The notes: a model not told the origin generated them from the sequence alone. Counted from the stretch's first letter, positions 1 through 6,094 are shown. The stretch: DNA of 12,761 bases from Weeksellaceae bacterium (GCA_022701475.1 JAKOOI010000161.1:1-12761); one strand, 5' to 3'. Made by a program: numbers and translations.

Positions 1-1
1 C

Positions 2-931
2 GAACTGAAAAACCGCGTGAATGAGGCATATGAAAAGGAAAATAAAGAACGTTTTTCCCTGGCAGAAAAAGTAAGAGAACTGGCAGAACTGAACCAGCAG
101 ATTTCCGAAGATGCCAAGAAACTGACACGGGCCCTGAAAGGAGAAAGCAAAACCCAGGGAAACTGGGGCGAGATGATCCTGGAAAGCATCCTGGAAAAAT
201 CAGGCCTCGTGAAAGGCCGGGAATACTTCCTGGAACACGAACTGCGGGATGAGGATAACAAAGCACTCTTCTCAGAATTCTCAGGCAAAAAAATGCGCCC
301 CGATGCTGTGGTAAAATATCCTGACGAACGGAACGTGATCATCGATTCCAAAGTTTCACTGACCGCCTTTACCGATCTGGTGGACGAAACGGATCAGGAA
401 GTATACCTTGTAAAGCTGAACCAGCACCTCTCATCCATCAAGAACCATATCAACCAGCTGAGCCAGAAAGCATATGACGATTACGGGAAATCACTGGACT
501 TCGTTATGATGTTCATCCCGAGCGAACCGGCTTATATCGCGGCCATGCAGGCAGACCAGAATCTCTGGAACTTTGCTTACGACCGCAGAATCCTGTTGCT
601 GAATCCCAGCAATCTTATCACTTCCCTGAAACTGATTGCCGATCTCTGGAAACGGGAATACCAGAACCGCAACTCCGTAGAAATTGCAGAGCGGGGCGCC
701 AGGCTGTATGATAAATTCGTAGGATTCATAGAAAACCTCGAGAAAGTGGGAAAAAATCTGGACCAGGCCAAAAATGTCTATAACGAAGCCTACAAACAGC
801 TCTCTACAGGAAACGATAACCTGATCATCCAGACCCAGAAGCTTAAATCCCTGGGCATTAAAAACAAAAAGGAACTTCCGCCGAGCCTTGTGGAAAATTC
901 CCGTATCTCACTGGATTTTACCGAAGAATAA
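2..931 (+). CDS. rmuC: DNA recombination protein RmuC, 5'-truncated
   Basis: The reading frame is open from base 2, so the true start lies outside the window; the GTG at 17 is an internal Val codon. What remains is about 309 residues: the end of a charged coiled-coil region (bases 2-160), then the conserved RmuC core. Recognisable core motifs are GNWGEMILESILEKSGL (about 164-215), MRPDAVVKYPDERNVIIDSK (about 293-352), FVMMFIPSEPAYIAAM (about 500-548) and LLLNPSNLITSLKLIADLWK (about 593-652). RmuC proteins usually have an N-terminal membrane anchor and a long coiled coil before this core, and the core is related to restriction-endonuclease-like folds. In E. coli, rmuC limits rearrangements at inverted repeats, but the biochemical activity is not well settled. 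The stop is TAA at 929-931. Family assignment is secure; the missing N-terminus cannot be judged. Confidence 0.93.
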   Translation, partial: ELKNRVNEAYEKENKERFSLAEKVRELAELNQQISEDAKKLTRALKGESKTQGNWGEMILESILEKSGLVKGREYFLEHELRDEDNKALFSEFSGKKMRPDAVVKYPDERNVIIDSKVSLTAFTDLVDETDQEVYLVKLNQHLSSIKNHINQLSQKAYDDYGKSLDFVMMFIPSEPAYIAAMQADQNLWNFAYDRRILLLNPSNLITSLKLIADLWKREYQNRNSVEIAERGARLYDKFVGFIENLEKVGKNLDQAKNVYNEAYKQLSTGNDNLIIQTQKLKSLGIKNKKELPPSLVENSRISLDFTEE

Positions 932-950
932 CTTAAGTTTTAACTCAATT

Positions 951-977
951 GCCCTGCTCTCCGCAAGGCTTTTGTTT
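951..977 (+). terminator. Possible weak terminator after rmuC
   Basis: GCCCTGC (951-957) and GCAAGGC (963-969) form a 7-bp stem with one central C.A mismatch and a 5-base loop. It is followed by TTTTGTTT. The position, 20 bp after the rmuC stop, fits, but the stem is short and imperfect. Confidence 0.35.
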
Positions 978-1009
978 ATCCGGAAACCAGCACTTACAGG
1001 ATTTTTACA

Positions 1010-1017
1010 TAATTTTG
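1010..1017 (+). promoter_or_regulatory. -7 promoter box just before the RNA methyltransferase start
   Basis: TAATTTTG matches the Bacteroidetes -7 consensus TAnnTTTG exactly and ends only 4 bases before the ATG at 1022. Transcription would begin at or within a few bases of the start codon, giving a leaderless or nearly leaderless mRNA. I do not find a TTTG -33 element at the usual 19-23 base distance; the TTTG at 971-974 is about 35 bases away. Confidence 0.5.
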
Positions 1018-1021
1018 CAGC

Positions 1022-1795
1022 ATGGTCATAGAAAGCTTTCAGAACGAAAAAATAAAACACATCACCCGGCTTCTCACCGATAACCGGTTCCGTAAAAAAT
1101 CGGAGGTGTTTGTAGTGGAAGGACAACAGGAAAACAGCCGGGCACAGGCATTCGGCTTTGAACCGGTAGAATTTTTCATTTGCAACAGCATCCTGGAAAC
1201 AGAAATTCCTGAAGGAAAAATCCATCAGGTGAGTGAGAAAGTGTATGAAAAGATAGCCTACCGGGGCAGCTCCGAAGGGATTATCGGGATTTATAAAACA
1301 AGAGAAGCAGCGCTTTCTTCGTTTAAGCCTGAAAACAACTCCACCGTTATTGTTGTGGAAGGTGTTGAAAAACCGGGTAACCTGGGAGCCATCCTGAGAA
1401 GCTGTGAAGCTTTCGGAATCGATGCCCTTATTGTTTCAGACGGTAAAACGGATTTTTACAATCCGAATGTGATCCGTTCAAGCGTTGGCTGCCTGTTCGG
1501 GATGAAGGTATTTCAGGCGGAAAATAAAGAAACCCTTGATTTCCTTCAGCAAAACGGCTTCAGCATCTATACCACGATTATGGACGATACGGCAGAAGAT
1601 CTTTACTGCAGGGACTTTACGGAAAAGTCAGCAGTCCTGTTCGGAACCGAGCACTCGGGCTTAAGCGGTTTCTGGACCGGCAAAGGCAGAAACACGCTGA
1701 TTCCGATGGCCGGCAGCATCGACTCGCTGAACCTGAGCAATGCTGTAGCCATTACCTGTTATGAAGCATTGAGACAGAAGAAAATGCATCCGTAG
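1022..1795 (+). CDS. TrmH/SpoU-family RNA 2'-O-methyltransferase
   Basis: This is a 257-residue SPOUT enzyme expected to methylate a ribose 2'-OH in rRNA or tRNA using S-adenosylmethionine. Residues 1-95 form the small SpoU substrate-binding domain (KIKHITRLLTDNRFRKKSEV, residues 10-29, is typical). The trefoil-knot catalytic domain follows. It carries motif 1 with the catalytic-type Asn and Arg (EKPGNLGAILRSCEAFG, 116-132), motif 2 (LFGTEHSGLS, 207-215) and motif 3 (SLNLSNAVAITCYEALRQ, 235-252). Length is normal for the family. The ATG at 1022 is preceded by the -7 box, which supports this start. The gene stands alone, with a hairpin terminator just after it. The RNA and nucleotide modified cannot be told from sequence; RlmB-like 23S rRNA or TrmH-like tRNA activity are both possible, so no symbol is given. 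Confidence 0.93.
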   Translation: MVIESFQNEKIKHITRLLTDNRFRKKSEVFVVEGQQENSRAQAFGFEPVEFFICNSILETEIPEGKIHQVSEKVYEKIAYRGSSEGIIGIYKTREAALSSFKPENNSTVIVVEGVEKPGNLGAILRSCEAFGIDALIVSDGKTDFYNPNVIRSSVGCLFGMKVFQAENKETLDFLQQNGFSIYTTIMDDTAEDLYCRDFTEKSAVLFGTEHSGLSGFWTGKGRNTLIPMAGSIDSLNLSNAVAITCYEALRQKKMHP

Positions 1796-1803
1796 TACGA
1801 AGT

Positions 1804-1840
1804 AAAGAACCGCTACCCGTCAAAGCGATCGGTTTCTTTT
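1804..1840 (+). terminator. Probable terminator of the RNA methyltransferase gene
   Basis: AAAGAACCG (1804-1812) pairs with CGGTTTCTTT (1830-1839) with one bulged base. An inner CGCT/AGCG pairing (1811-1814 with 1824-1827) is an alternative to the outer CCG/CGG pairing. The right arm runs into TTTCTTTT. It begins 9 bp after the stop codon at 1795. The stem is imperfect, so confidence is moderate. Confidence 0.5.
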
Positions 1841-1876
1841 CAGAAAACATGTACCGGTCCTCAATAAGGCAAGCAC

Positions 1877-1914
1877 AAAAAAACCGCTCACAAAGTGAAC
1901 GGTTCTTTTATTTT
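1877..1914 (-). terminator. Terminator of the small lipoprotein gene, possibly bidirectional
   Basis: AACCGCTCAC (1882-1891) and GTGAACGGTT (1895-1904) flank an AAA loop. In the minus-strand RNA the stem is 10 bp with a single G.U wobble and is followed by a U-run (the A7 at 1877-1883), giving a strong intrinsic terminator 25 bp after the lipoprotein stop. On the plus strand the same wobble becomes a C.A mismatch, but TTCTTTTATTTT follows, so it may also back up the terminator at 1804-1840. Confidence 0.8.
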
Positions 1915-1928
1915 AGCGTGTGCCAGAA

Positions 1929-2198
1929 TTATTTCTTAGCAGCTTCTTCTTTTTTCTCTTCAGCTTTAACTTCTTCTTTAGCTACGTTAGCGTCAGCTTT
2001 AACTGAATCTTTAGTAGCATCAGCGTTAGCTTTGATAGAATCTGTAGCAGCAGTAGCAGTAGAATCGATAGCAGCAGTAGCAGAATCAGCAGTAGCAGCT
2101 ACTGAATCTTTAGAAGCATCTGTAGAAGTAGTTTCACCTTTTTTACAAGCAACTAAAGAGATTGCAGCGATAGCAGCTACGAATAATGACTTTTTCAT
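1929..2198 (-). CDS. Small Ala-rich lipoprotein with 11-residue repeats, function unknown
   Basis: The 89-residue product starts with a lipoprotein signal peptide: K2-K3, a hydrophobic stretch 4-16, and lipobox LVAC with the acylated Cys at 18. It should therefore be a membrane-anchored, periplasm-facing lipoprotein. The mature part is almost entirely Ala, Asp, Ser, Thr, Lys and Glu. From about residue 30 it is an 11-residue repeat, with the only regularly placed large hydrophobic residues at V33, I44, I55, V66 and V77, exactly 11 apart. The first units carry a DS[V/I]-type signature; the last turns Lys/Glu-rich. An 11-residue period favours a long amphipathic helix or a hendecad coiled coil, as in LEA-like proteins. 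Of 24 Ala codons, 23 are GCT and one is GCA, unlike the mixed Ala codons of the neighbours, which suggests high expression. The gene is monocistronic with its own terminator. A low-complexity plus-strand frame over the same bases is its shadow. Confidence 0.85.
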   Translation of the reverse strand: MKKSLFVAAIAAISLVACKKGETTSTDASKDSVAATADSATAAIDSTATAATDSIKANADATKDSVKADANVAKEEVKAEEKKEEAAKK

Positions 2199-2201
2199 AA
2201 T

Positions 2202-2217
2202 AAATTAAATTTAATTT
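2202..2217. repeat. 16-bp A/T palindrome upstream of the lipoprotein start
   Basis: AAATTAAATTTAATTT is a perfect palindrome lying 4-19 bp before the lipoprotein ATG (2198), inside its predicted leader. It is pure A/T, so chance in this A/T-rich leader is a real possibility. It could be a weak structure or binding site near the ribosome-loading region. Confidence 0.3.
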
Positions 2218-2268
2218 TGTTAATATTGTTTTATAAAACTTTTTCTCTGTTCCGTTATTTGAACAAGA

Positions 2269-2276
2269 CAAAGGTA
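2269..2276 (-). promoter_or_regulatory. Probable -7 box for the small lipoprotein gene
   Basis: Read leftward, 2276-2269 is TACCTTTG, an exact TAnnTTTG match. It predicts a leader of about 65 bases before the ATG at 2198. No good TTTG -33 element is visible upstream; the nearest T-rich stretch (2301-2305) is 24 bases away. The same octamer serves the divergent gene at 2315-2322. Confidence 0.5.
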
Positions 2277-2290
2277 GAGCAGATAGAAAA

Positions 2291-2322
2291 TTTGTTTAGG
2301 AAAAATAATTGTAATACCTTTG
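2291..2322 (+). promoter_or_regulatory. Promoter of the transmembrane-protein/lipoprotein operon
   Basis: TTTG (2291-2294), a 20-base spacer, then TACCTTTG (2315-2322): both the -33 and -7 elements of the Bacteroidetes housekeeping promoter, at normal spacing. Transcription should start near 2327, leaving a leader of roughly 55 bases before the TTG start at 2383. Confidence 0.7.
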
Positions 2323-2338
2323 TAAAATCGTTTTACAA
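2320..2338. promoter_or_regulatory. Operator-like inverted repeat at the predicted transcription start
   Basis: TTGTAAAATCGTTTTACAA is a perfect inverted repeat with 8-bp arms around TCG. It overlaps the last three bases of the -7 box and the predicted transcription start of the operon at 2383. A protein bound here would block RNA polymerase, which is the usual place for a repressor operator. No U-run follows, so it is not an intrinsic terminator. Which protein binds is unknown; the operon's own first product is one candidate. Confidence 0.5.
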
Positions 2339-2382
2339 GTAAACACAACTGATTATCAATAATTTAATTATTTTATAATAAA

Positions 2383-3549
2383 TTGACGGATTTAGATCTA
2401 TTACATTTTGAGCAGCTGAAAAAGGAGGTACAGGCTCAATATCTGAAAGAATATACCCCTTCCTTTGATGATATATCGAAATGGAAGGGCATCGATATCA
2501 TCTATTTCCAGGAAGACCTGCGGAAAAAGGCCAAAGGGAATATCAGCGAAAAGTCTTTTTACACCTATTTCAAGAATGCTCCCGTAACGAAGCTTCCGAG
2601 GATCGATATGCTCAACTTGCTGAGCAGCTATGCGGGTTATGATTCCTGGTATGAGTTTAAAAAGCAGCATCTTTTCGCCGGCGAACTTCTTAAGGATGAT
2701 GAAGAGGTACAGGAAGAAGATACGAAGGAATCTGAGGCAACGGTAAAGGCTCTTCCTGAAGCCCCGGAACAGGAAGCCGGCGGCATCAAATCAGAGGAAA
2801 TGCAGGCTGAAAACGCTGATTTACAAAAATCAAACTTTGAAAATCAGCACATTACACCAAATCAGGCTTCGGTAAAAGTTCCGGAACTCCCTCCTGCTTC
2901 ATCTGAAAAAAGTTTTTTCAGAAAAAATGCCTGGGCCCTGTTAACGGCTGTTCTGGTCATCCTTACAGGCCTGCTGGGTTTCAAAGATGTTATTTTCTCC
3001 AGGACGTATACCTATTGCTTTACGGATGCCGACAGAGGTGCCGGCGTTGTGAACACCCTCGAGATCAAGGTAATCAAAGAAAATGAATCCCCGATCCTGT
3101 ATAAAATCAAACCCGGGGAATGCTTTTATTATTCTACCAAGGATAAAAACGTCAGGATGCAGATCAGCTCTCCTTTTTATGAGTACCTGGAAGTGAACCG
3201 CAGCCTGGAAAATGCGCCGGACGAGGAAACCATAGAGCTCAAACCCGATGACTATAAGATGGCCGCCTATTATTTTTCCATCAAGGATGCAAACGGCGAT
3301 CCCGAGGAACTCAAGCGTAAAAGAAACCAGCTGGAAAGCCTGATCAGCAATAAAGCGGTTATCTATCAGATTTATGACAACAATATTTACGGTATAGAAA
3401 GACTGGACAAGCAGAAGTACATTACCCTGGTTACCACGCCTACCACCTCTCTTAAAAACCTGAGTGTCATCGAAATGAAAAAGGATGTCAACGGAAAGAT
3501 CATCTCCATCAAATTTAAAATCGCAACCGCAGATGAAAAGAATAAATAA
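2383..3549 (+). CDS. Bitopic membrane protein with HTH-like N-terminal motif and periplasmic domain
   Basis: I do not recognise a named family for the whole 388-residue protein. Residues 1-97 form a soluble helical domain containing ISEKSFYTYFK (54-64) and LPRIDMLNLLSSYAGYDSWY (71-90). This resembles an N-terminal motif common in Bacteroidota proteins (choose-a-helix, then LnlLaryaGYesWeeF) that looks helix-turn-helix-like. Residues 100-178 are an acidic, low-complexity linker. One membrane span follows (AWALLTAVLVILTGLLGF, 183-200), then a periplasmic domain (205-388) ending in beta-rich sequence. C212 and C247, the only cysteines, lie in this domain and could form a disulfide. The start must be TTG at 2383: the in-frame stop at 2365-2367 leaves no ATG or GTG before it, and the next ATG (2608) falls inside the conserved motif. 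The last 17 bases overlap the next gene, so the two are co-transcribed and probably translationally coupled. By layout it could be a transmembrane one-component regulator; this is inference. Confidence 0.8.
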   Translation: MTDLDLLHFEQLKKEVQAQYLKEYTPSFDDISKWKGIDIIYFQEDLRKKAKGNISEKSFYTYFKNAPVTKLPRIDMLNLLSSYAGYDSWYEFKKQHLFAGELLKDDEEVQEEDTKESEATVKALPEAPEQEAGGIKSEEMQAENADLQKSNFENQHITPNQASVKVPELPPASSEKSFFRKNAWALLTAVLVILTGLLGFKDVIFSRTYTYCFTDADRGAGVVNTLEIKVIKENESPILYKIKPGECFYYSTKDKNVRMQISSPFYEYLEVNRSLENAPDEETIELKPDDYKMAAYYFSIKDANGDPEELKRKRNQLESLISNKAVIYQIYDNNIYGIERLDKQKYITLVTTPTTSLKNLSVIEMKKDVNGKIISIKFKIATADEKNK

Positions 3550-4117
3550 TTTTTTACTGTTTACCCTGGTGCTTCTCGCCTCTGTAGCCTGCAATAATAA
3601 AAAAACAGAAGTAAGCGATCTGGATAAGCTCAGGAACAGCACCAATACCAAGACGTATCCTGCCATCCAGATGGACAGCGCGCAGGCCATCAACTTCATT
3701 ACTAAGCAGAAGGTTCAGGAACTGCTGGATCTCTCTACATTATATCTTTCGGGCAATAAAAACACGGAAATCGATACCCTGATCTATTCCCAGATGCAGA
3801 GCTATTTCCATAGACCTGACAGCCTCACCTTTAAAAACCTGTTCCGTGAACTGGACAGCCTGAAAGTAAAAAGTGCCAAAGTAAACAGCCTGGAAGTCTA
3901 CAAAGATATTCAGAATACAGATACCCTGGATTTTACCAAGTTTAATGTTGAATATTTCGACGGCAAGAACAGGTCTCTGGGATCTTTTGAAAAAAACGCA
4001 CAGTATATCCTGGTATCCACCCCGAATACCAACAAGGAATTCAGATTTTTCTTTCTGAATTTCTATTCCAATCCGCTGCTGAAGAAAGACAGCACGGCAG
4101 TGGGAGTTACCAGATAA
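3533..4117 (+). CDS. Lipoprotein of unknown function, partner of the upstream membrane protein
   Basis: The ATG at 3533 gives a 194-residue product with a clean lipoprotein signal: K2-R3, a hydrophobic core 7-16 and SVAC with Cys at 20, followed by polar NNKK. The lipobox has Ser at -3, slightly off the usual Leu, which Bacteroidota tolerate. An ATG 48 bases upstream (3485) would add 16 polar residues and destroy the signal peptide, so it was not chosen. The mature protein (residues 21-194) has no motif I can name. It has a helical-looking first half (AQAINFITKQKVQELLDLST, 46-65) and a beta-rich second half (FNVEYFDGKN... FRFFFLNFY), perhaps a small alpha+beta fold. The gene starts inside the preceding one (17-bp overlap), pointing to a shared job at the envelope. 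Its last 55 bp overlap, tail to tail, the cyclo-ligase gene on the other strand. Confidence 0.85.
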   Translation: MKRINNFLLFTLVLLASVACNNKKTEVSDLDKLRNSTNTKTYPAIQMDSAQAINFITKQKVQELLDLSTLYLSGNKNTEIDTLIYSQMQSYFHRPDSLTFKNLFRELDSLKVKSAKVNSLEVYKDIQNTDTLDFTKFNVEYFDGKNRSLGSFEKNAQYILVSTPNTNKEFRFFFLNFYSNPLLKKDSTAVGVTR

Positions 4118-4641
4118 TCCAACGGGATATCAAATTCCCACGCGTCATCAATCATATCATCGGGGTCGAAATAATTCACTCCGATTTTTTTTGTCTCTAT
4201 GGAAAGGCCGGCAAAAAATCCGTCATAGAAGCCTTTCCCGTAACCTACCCTGTTCCCTTTTGCATCGCAATACAGCAAAGGGGTGATTACGTAGTCAAAA
4301 TCAGATATTCCTGAATCCGTTTCCGAAACCGGCTCGGAGATGCCCCAGGAATTGATTTCATAAGCCGTATCCGGAAAGATCTCAACAGAAATCAGGCGGG
4401 TGTCCACAATTTTAGGCACAAACACGCGGATGTCACGGCTCAGGAAATAATCGATAAACAGCCCCGTATCAATCTCCTTAAACTTTTTAATCGGAATAAA
4501 AATATGAACCTTCTGTCCGGGAACAGGCTTAAAGTATGCTGTGAAATGCCGGAAAATATCCTGAGACAACAGGAAAGCCTCATCAGTTGACAAGGCTTTT
4601 CTTTTCTGCATATATTTTTTCCGGAACTCTGATTTCAGCAT
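4063..4641 (-). CDS. ygfA: 5-formyltetrahydrofolate cyclo-ligase
   Basis: This 192-residue cytosolic enzyme converts 5-formyl-THF plus ATP to 5,10-methenyl-THF, returning a dead-end folate to the one-carbon pool. The N-terminal KSEFRKKYMQKRKAL (3-17) is typical of the family. The ATP/Mg-binding signature PLLYCDAKGNRVGYGKGFYD spans 121-140, with GYGKGFYDGF as the glycine-rich core. The C-terminal DIPLDYLVTPT (171-181) is the usual end of the fold. It begins 3 bp after the trhO stop, so it is the second gene of a trhO operon. Its last 18 codons overlap the opposite-strand lipoprotein gene, and no terminator separates the two. Both trhO and this gene touch tRNA or one-carbon metabolism, but co-transcription need not mean a shared pathway. 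The symbol follows the E. coli name (also fau). Confidence 0.93.
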   Translation of the reverse strand: MLKSEFRKKYMQKRKALSTDEAFLLSQDIFRHFTAYFKPVPGQKVHIFIPIKKFKEIDTGLFIDYFLSRDIRVFVPKIVDTRLISVEIFPDTAYEINSWGISEPVSETDSGISDFDYVITPLLYCDAKGNRVGYGKGFYDGFFAGLSIETKKIGVNYFDPDDMIDDAWEFDIPLDYLVTPTAVLSFFSSGLE

Positions 4642-4644
4642 ACG

Positions 4645-6015
4645 TCAGGCATTTTCAGAAGGTGGAATAATTTTATAAAGCTTATCAGAAAGACGGGTTC
4701 TGAAAGGGAGCTGAAAAGTGATCTGATCTCCCGGCATTGCCGTCTGCGCAGCATTTCCATTTACGTAAAGATCGGTGATGGTGATTTCCTGGTCCCCGGT
4801 AGTAGGCCCTGAAATCAGTACTTTATTGCCTACTGATAATCCGTTGTTTTCCACTAAAAACTGGGCCACCTGTGATTTCGGGTAATAATGTTCAGCTTTT
4901 CCGATCAGGACTTTTTTTACGGTAATTTTCCGTCGGATATCTTTCGTAACCGCTTTTGCCAGGGGCGCATCGGTAAGGTTACCTGATTTTTTAAATTTCA
5001 GCGATTCAGACTTTCCTTTTCTGAAGATTTTATTTCCGACCTCTTTTCCTTTTCTTAACTTCACCTGTTCTTCCCAGGGCAGGTGCGTAATCTCCAGGCA
5101 TTCCACAGAGCAGCAGTTTTCCATCGCTGCCTTACATTCGTCACATTGGATGAAGAGCAGATGGCAGGCGTCATTTGCACAGTTCGTATGGTTATCGCAG
5201 GGCTTCCCGCACTGATGACATTGCGAAATGATATCATCGGTAATCCTTTCCCCCAAACGGTGGTCGAACACGAAATTTTTTCCGATGAATTTACTTTCAA
5301 TCCCTTCTTCCTTGATCTGCCGGGTATATTCAATGATCCCGCCTTCCAGCTGGTATACGTTTTTAAAGCCCTGATGCTTGAAATAGGCACTGGCTTTCTC
5401 GCAACGGATCCCGCCTGTACAGTACATCAGCAGGTTTTTGTCCTCTTTAAAATCCTGGAGCTGCTCATTAATAACCGGAAGGCTTTCCCTGAAGTTTTCC
5501 ACATCCGGGGTAATGGCTCCTTCAAAATGGCCGACTTCGCTTTCATAATGGTTCCTGAAGTCCACCACAATCGTATTCGGATCTTCCAGAAGCGTATTGA
5601 ATTCTTTTGCTTTCAGGTGGATTCCCTTGTTGGTAACATCAAAGGTATCGTCGCTGAGGCCATCGGCAACAATTTTGTTTCTTACTTTTACGGTCAGTTT
5701 TAAAAAAGAATGGTTGTCCTGCTCCACTGCCACATTAAGACGGATGCCTTTCATGAAATCATAAGCTTCCAATGTATCCCGGAAAGCATCGAACTGGTCT
5801 GCAGGAACACTCATCTGGGCATTAATTCCTTCATGGGCCACATAAATACGGCCGAGCGCATCAAGGGCATTCCAGGCTATAAACAGTTCGTCGCGAAATT
5901 TTTTGGGATCTTCAATTTTGGCATACGCATAGAAAGACAATGTAAGGCGTTCCTTACCGGCTTCATCAATAAGCTGAGCTCTTTCTTCTGCGCTTAAGGT
6001 GTTATACAGTTGCAT
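4645..6015 (-). CDS. trhO: tRNA U34 hydroxylase TrhO (rhodanese family) with extra C-terminal domain
   Basis: TrhO (formerly YceA/UPF0176) makes 5-hydroxyuridine at the wobble position of certain tRNAs using molecular oxygen. Residues 1-125 form the N-terminal domain (FYAYAKIEDP, YVAHEGINAQMSVP). The rhodanese domain spans about 130-235 with VDFRNHYESEVGHFEGA (151-167) and the active-site loop YCTGGIRCEKAS (catalytic-type C199, plus C205). The conserved FIGKNFVFDHRLGERI (243-258) leads into a Cys cluster: C266, C269, C273, C279, C284, C291, C294, C301, C302 and C306, probably metal-binding. E. coli TrhO ends soon after NKIF (here 328-331). This protein continues about 115 residues with a beta-rich tail (363-450) resembling the C-terminal barrel of U32 peptidase-like proteins. 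The ATG start at 6015 follows a good promoter; the cyclo-ligase gene follows after 3 bp. Confidence 0.93.
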   Translation of the reverse strand: MQLYNTLSAEERAQLIDEAGKERLTLSFYAYAKIEDPKKFRDELFIAWNALDALGRIYVAHEGINAQMSVPADQFDAFRDTLEAYDFMKGIRLNVAVEQDNHSFLKLTVKVRNKIVADGLSDDTFDVTNKGIHLKAKEFNTLLEDPNTIVVDFRNHYESEVGHFEGAITPDVENFRESLPVINEQLQDFKEDKNLLMYCTGGIRCEKASAYFKHQGFKNVYQLEGGIIEYTRQIKEEGIESKFIGKNFVFDHRLGERITDDIISQCHQCGKPCDNHTNCANDACHLLFIQCDECKAAMENCCSVECLEITHLPWEEQVKLRKGKEVGNKIFRKGKSESLKFKKSGNLTDAPLAKAVTKDIRRKITVKKVLIGKAEHYYPKSQVAQFLVENNGLSVGNKVLISGPTTGDQEITITDLYVNGNAAQTAMPGDQITFQLPFRTRLSDKLYKIIPPSENA

Positions 6016-6049
6016 GCTATAAACTTTTTAAGTGAGAAAAATATTCCCG

Positions 6050-6081
6050 CAAAGATAATCATTTTAAGCAATGGCAGTCAA
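6050..6081 (-). promoter_or_regulatory. Promoter of the trhO operon
   Basis: Read leftward: ATTG with TTG at 6081-6079, a 21-base spacer, then TATCTTTG (6057-6050), an exact TAnnTTTG box. Transcription should begin near 6045, about 30 bases before the ATG at 6015. Confidence 0.6.
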
Positions 6082-6094
6082 TAGTCCTTAAGCA

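Noticed and set aside
1849..2208. A 119-residue Ser/Ala-rich open frame on the plus strand
   Set aside because: It mirrors the repetitive minus-strand lipoprotein gene, which has a signal peptide, lipobox, promoter and terminator; the plus frame runs across that terminator and has none of these.
3485..3532. An upstream ATG that would lengthen the lipoprotein by 16 residues
   Set aside because: The added residues are polar and would place the signal peptide internally; the ATG at 3533 gives a standard lipoprotein N-terminus.
2941..3699. A 252-residue minus-strand open frame
   Set aside because: It lies antisense to the transmembrane protein and lipoprotein genes, spans their junction and shows no family motif.
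5083..5703. A 206-residue plus-strand open frame
   Set aside because: It is antisense to the conserved rhodanese and Cys-cluster region of trhO; no motif or promoter supports it.
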